Assembly: GCF_000611645.1 (NCBI RefSeq)
Contig: NW_014013255.1
Span: forward strand, 1-19,154
Direction: 5' to 3'
Source of the DNA: Monoraphidium neglectum
Lineage: Eukaryota; Chlorophyta; Chlorophyceae; Sphaeropleales; Selenastraceae
Length of the DNA: 19,154 nt
Under the pieces are notes generated by a model. It had not been told where the DNA came from. It made no database searches and saw nothing but the letters and a program-made list of their open reading frames with translations. Shown one piece after another: positions 16,790 to 19,154 of the stretch. The translations under genes were made by a program, and so were the position numbers. Each line of letters opens with the position of its first letter. Positions within the stretch are counted from its first letter, which is position 1.

Positions 16790-18961
16790 TCAGATCCTCA
16801 GGCGCGCCATCTGTTCCTGTGTTGGCCGCCGCACATCCCATGCTAGCCCCGCCGCCTCCAGCAGCCGTATAAATGAGTAGCTCGCGTCCAGCTGCCAAGG
16901 CTCCAGGCCGTGCGCGGCCGAGGCGGGGAACGCATGATGGTTCGCATGCCACCCGTCGCCTGCAGGGTGCGGTGAGTTGGAGGTGAGTGTTTTCACAAGG
17001 TCGCGTCAGTAGGCGACAAGGTGGTGGGACGCGGGGTGCGGGCGCATTCGTGTGCAAGCCGGCAAGCAACCATGACTGTCAGCAGAGGAAAACCGAGTCG
17101 GCAGGCGGCCAGTTTGGCAGGGCTCATACTCGCTTGCGTGCTCGTCAGGCCCCAGCCGTCATTGCCCTCACTACTTGCTATCAGCGGTGGGCGCTGGAGC
17201 CATGGCACAGCAAAGGTTGCTGTCATCCGGCACGGGCCGGACCCGGGCAGGAGGCGCACCAAAGACGAGCAGCGCAACGAGGGCGTTGTTGCGGGACGAA
17301 TCGCCGGTTCTCCAGGGCTGGTCCCCCCACACGTGCACCACAGAGTTGACCAGCCAAGTCCTGCGGCGTGCATGAACAAGAGTGCAGTGGCGGAGCGGGA
17401 CAACCTTGCAACCCGTGCTTCAGAGGAGGCCTGGCATTTGACAAAGTGTGAGCCGGCAGTCAATGTATTGAAAGGCCAGGCTGGATACCCCTTGCCACCT
17501 GCCCCGACCACCGCCCAGCAGCATCGTCCCCTTGTGGCCTTGTGCGCAGCACACGGCTCGCTCACATGTTCTGGGTAAACAGCACACGGATCTGGGGTTA
17601 AAATAGTGAGCATCAGGGTCATAGATTATGTGTTTGTGGGTTGGCGCTGAATCGCATATTCGCCAGGTGTGGCGGGGGTGGGCGCATGCAAGCGCACTCA
17701 GGTGCTGGCAAGGGCGTGCACTCACATCGGTAGCCACCCAGCCAGCCACTGGCGCTCTGGCAGAGCGCCGCCCCGGAAGGTGGCGTTTGGGCCCCTTGGA
17801 TCAGCCAAACTCCCGCTGCAGCCGCGCGCCCAATTGTATTGAGTATGAATGAGTACCCCCTTGCAAAGCGCGGCTGCCGCCCATCATTAGCGCAAGGAGC
17901 GCTCACCACGAAGCCCCAGATGAAGCCGGGCAGCCCCCAGATCGCAGCAAACGCCACAGCCTGGCCCAGCATGTGCAGCATGTAGGTCTCACGCAGCCAG
18001 CCATCTGATAAGATGGAAGATCAGCAGGCACAGGATACCACATGGCAGACGTTCACAAGTCTCATAAGACCTGCTATTTGTTGCAAGCCCAGGGGGTGCA
18101 TGCCAATGCGCATGCACACCCCACATGCACCGCCCACATGCACATGCACACATGCACAAGCCCACATGCACGTGCGCGCAAACACATGCCCGCACAAGCA
18201 CACATGCAGACGTTGATACTGCAGCAGCAGCCAGGACCCTGCGACCGTGCTCCTTACAGAAGCCAGGAGACTCGACATAGAACCAGGGCGCCGCCAGGTC
18301 ATCCTTGCTGTTGCCCTTGGGGTCGCGCCGCGAGTCAGCGTATGACTCATCCAGCACCCAGCCCCACTGCAGCCACAGAGACCGAGGAAGTCAGGGAAAA
18401 GAAAAGGGGTGGGCGGGGCCACATAAGGCTGGCAGGGAGACACCTGGGGCAAAAGACATTCAAAAGCAATAGCGCACTGCTCGCCCCCTGTTGCACGACA
18501 GGCGCGAAAAACAATGCTGGCATCCAACTGGCATAGGGAGGGATGGGAAACAGCTAGCATCGCTGGGCAGCCATAATCAGCAAAGCAGCCTTCCCTGCCC
18601 CCCCCCCCAGCACTCACGTGAGAGTGCCAGATGCCGTCGCGCGGTGAGTGCCGGTCCGCAGGCGTGTCGCTGTTGGCGTGGTGCCATGAGTGGCCCTTGG
18701 CCCACTCGATCGGGTCTCCTGCGGCGGTTTGGGCGTGGCTGCCTGTGGTCAGCGGCCAGGGTGGCAAAGGGCCCGCCAAGGGTGCATTGCTTGGGCAGGC
18801 TCGCAACCATGATGGCGTGCAGCTTCAATCTGCATGGAAATTTGTACTGTCAGCAACAGCTGCACTGCAGGCGCTCGGATCGCACCCTCAAACGCCAGTG
18901 CGCCGCAGTATGCAAAAAAGTATTCCAGGGGCTTGGGGCACCTAAAGGACTTGTGAGATAA
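16790..18961 (-). CDS. Membrane fatty-acyl desaturase, delta-9/FAD5-like (partial, 5' exons outside window)
   Basis: Seven exons in consistent phase, 18961-18886, 18718-18618, 18366-18258, 18004-17907, 17591-17566, 17360-17260 and 16959-16790, give 226 C-terminal residues ending QEQMARLRI and TGA. The visible part opens LSHKSFRCPKPLEYFFAYCG, completing the HRxLSH first histidine box whose first His lies upstream. Then come EGDPIEWAKGHSWHHANSDT (second box, HSWHH), GIWHSHWGWVLDES, a hydrophobic segment (VAFAAIWGLPGFIWGFV), TQNMTWLVNSVVHVWGDQPW and FGDGWHANHHAF (third box, HANHH). This is the family of diiron acyl-CoA or acyl-lipid delta-9 (and plastid delta-7) desaturases, which insert a first double bond into saturated acyl chains in the ER or plastid membrane. 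Substrate and compartment cannot be told without the N-terminus. No cytochrome b5 domain follows. One exon is only 26 nt. The first intron extends past the window edge. Confidence 0.92.
18101..18207. repeat. CACATGCA-rich degenerate minisatellite in a desaturase intron
   Basis: About 105 bp consists of repeated CACATG and GCACA units such as CACATGCACATGCACACATG, with strong purine/pyrimidine alternation. It lies wholly inside the intron between exons 18366-18258 and 18004-17907. It contributes no coding sequence. Confidence 0.75.
18598..18608. repeat. Homopolymer run of 11 C just inside a desaturase splice donor
   Basis: Eleven consecutive C on the + strand (G on the transcribed strand) start nine bases inside the intron whose donor GTGAGT is at 18617-18612. 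The run could form G-rich structure near the donor, and is also a place where sequencing length errors are likely. Confidence 0.8.
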
Positions 18962-19154
18962 CTGCCTAAGGGTGGTTTTGCAAGGGGCAGCAGCAATTCT
19001 TGAGAAGTTGTTTAGGGGTAGCTATTGATGTTCAAGTAATACAAGGCGGCTGCACACCGCCGCTTCCCATGCAAGCTGCTCTAGGTGCTGTTGTGATGCA
19101 CCCGTCAGAATTGGCATGTTGGGGCGGGGCCCAGAGGGTTAATTTGGGGGGGGG

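Noticed and set aside
1..19154. CRISPR arrays, insertion sequences, rRNA or tRNA genes
   Set aside because: No regularly spaced repeats, transposase motifs, terminal inverted repeats or RNA gene signatures were seen. The spliced genes indicate a eukaryotic nuclear sequence.

Overview
This window reads as nuclear DNA of a green alga, probably a trebouxiophyte-like chlorophyte; the species cannot be fixed from the sequence. The grounds are GC-rich coding exons, many short spliceosomal introns (82 to 346 nt, mostly GTGAGT, GTGCG or GTGGG to CAG), long Gln, Ala and Pro runs, candidate TGTAA polyadenylation signals, and a plant/algal type acyl desaturase. No bacterial operon, tRNA, rRNA or CRISPR array was seen.

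Layout. (1) Bases 1-597, + strand: the last coding part of a low-complexity, probably nuclear protein. (2) About 598-3649: no gene I can support. (3) 4103-6835, + strand: eight exons of a secreted-type protein with two fasciclin (FAS1) domains; its first exons are unresolved, with one weak candidate at 3650-3750. (4) 6836-9690: mostly gene-free, with a strong hairpin just after the FAS1 stop codon and a short dispersed repeat. (5) 9693-16525, - strand: a tandem pair of ankyrin-repeat genes. The downstream copy (A, 9693-10983) has ankyrin repeats, a coiled coil and poly-Gln. The upstream copy (B, 11909-15815) has the same N-terminal half, followed in frame by a SET-domain methyltransferase module, a second coiled coil with poly-Gln, a nuclear localisation signal and an acidic tail. 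I could reconstruct B completely: eight exons, 871 codons plus stop, every intron phase consistent. (6) 16790 to beyond 18961, - strand: seven 3' exons of a membrane fatty-acyl desaturase (delta-9/FAD5-like family) whose 5' end lies outside the window.

The most interesting structure is region 5. The two ankyrin genes share a short first exon, an 82-nt first intron, the ankyrin exon and several hundred bases of 5' flank, but only B carries the SET module. The shared flank also holds a candidate TGTAA signal that would end the next gene upstream (B in one copy, the desaturase in the other). It stops being alignable almost exactly at the B stop codon. This suggests a segmental duplication that either created an ANK-SET fusion or removed SET from one copy. 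The ANK-SET arrangement recalls animal G9a/GLP histone methyltransferases, but the pre-SET cysteines are absent and the classical NHSC motif is replaced.

Gene models come from reading splice sites and reading frames by eye. No database or alignment program was used, so family calls rest on recognised motifs.
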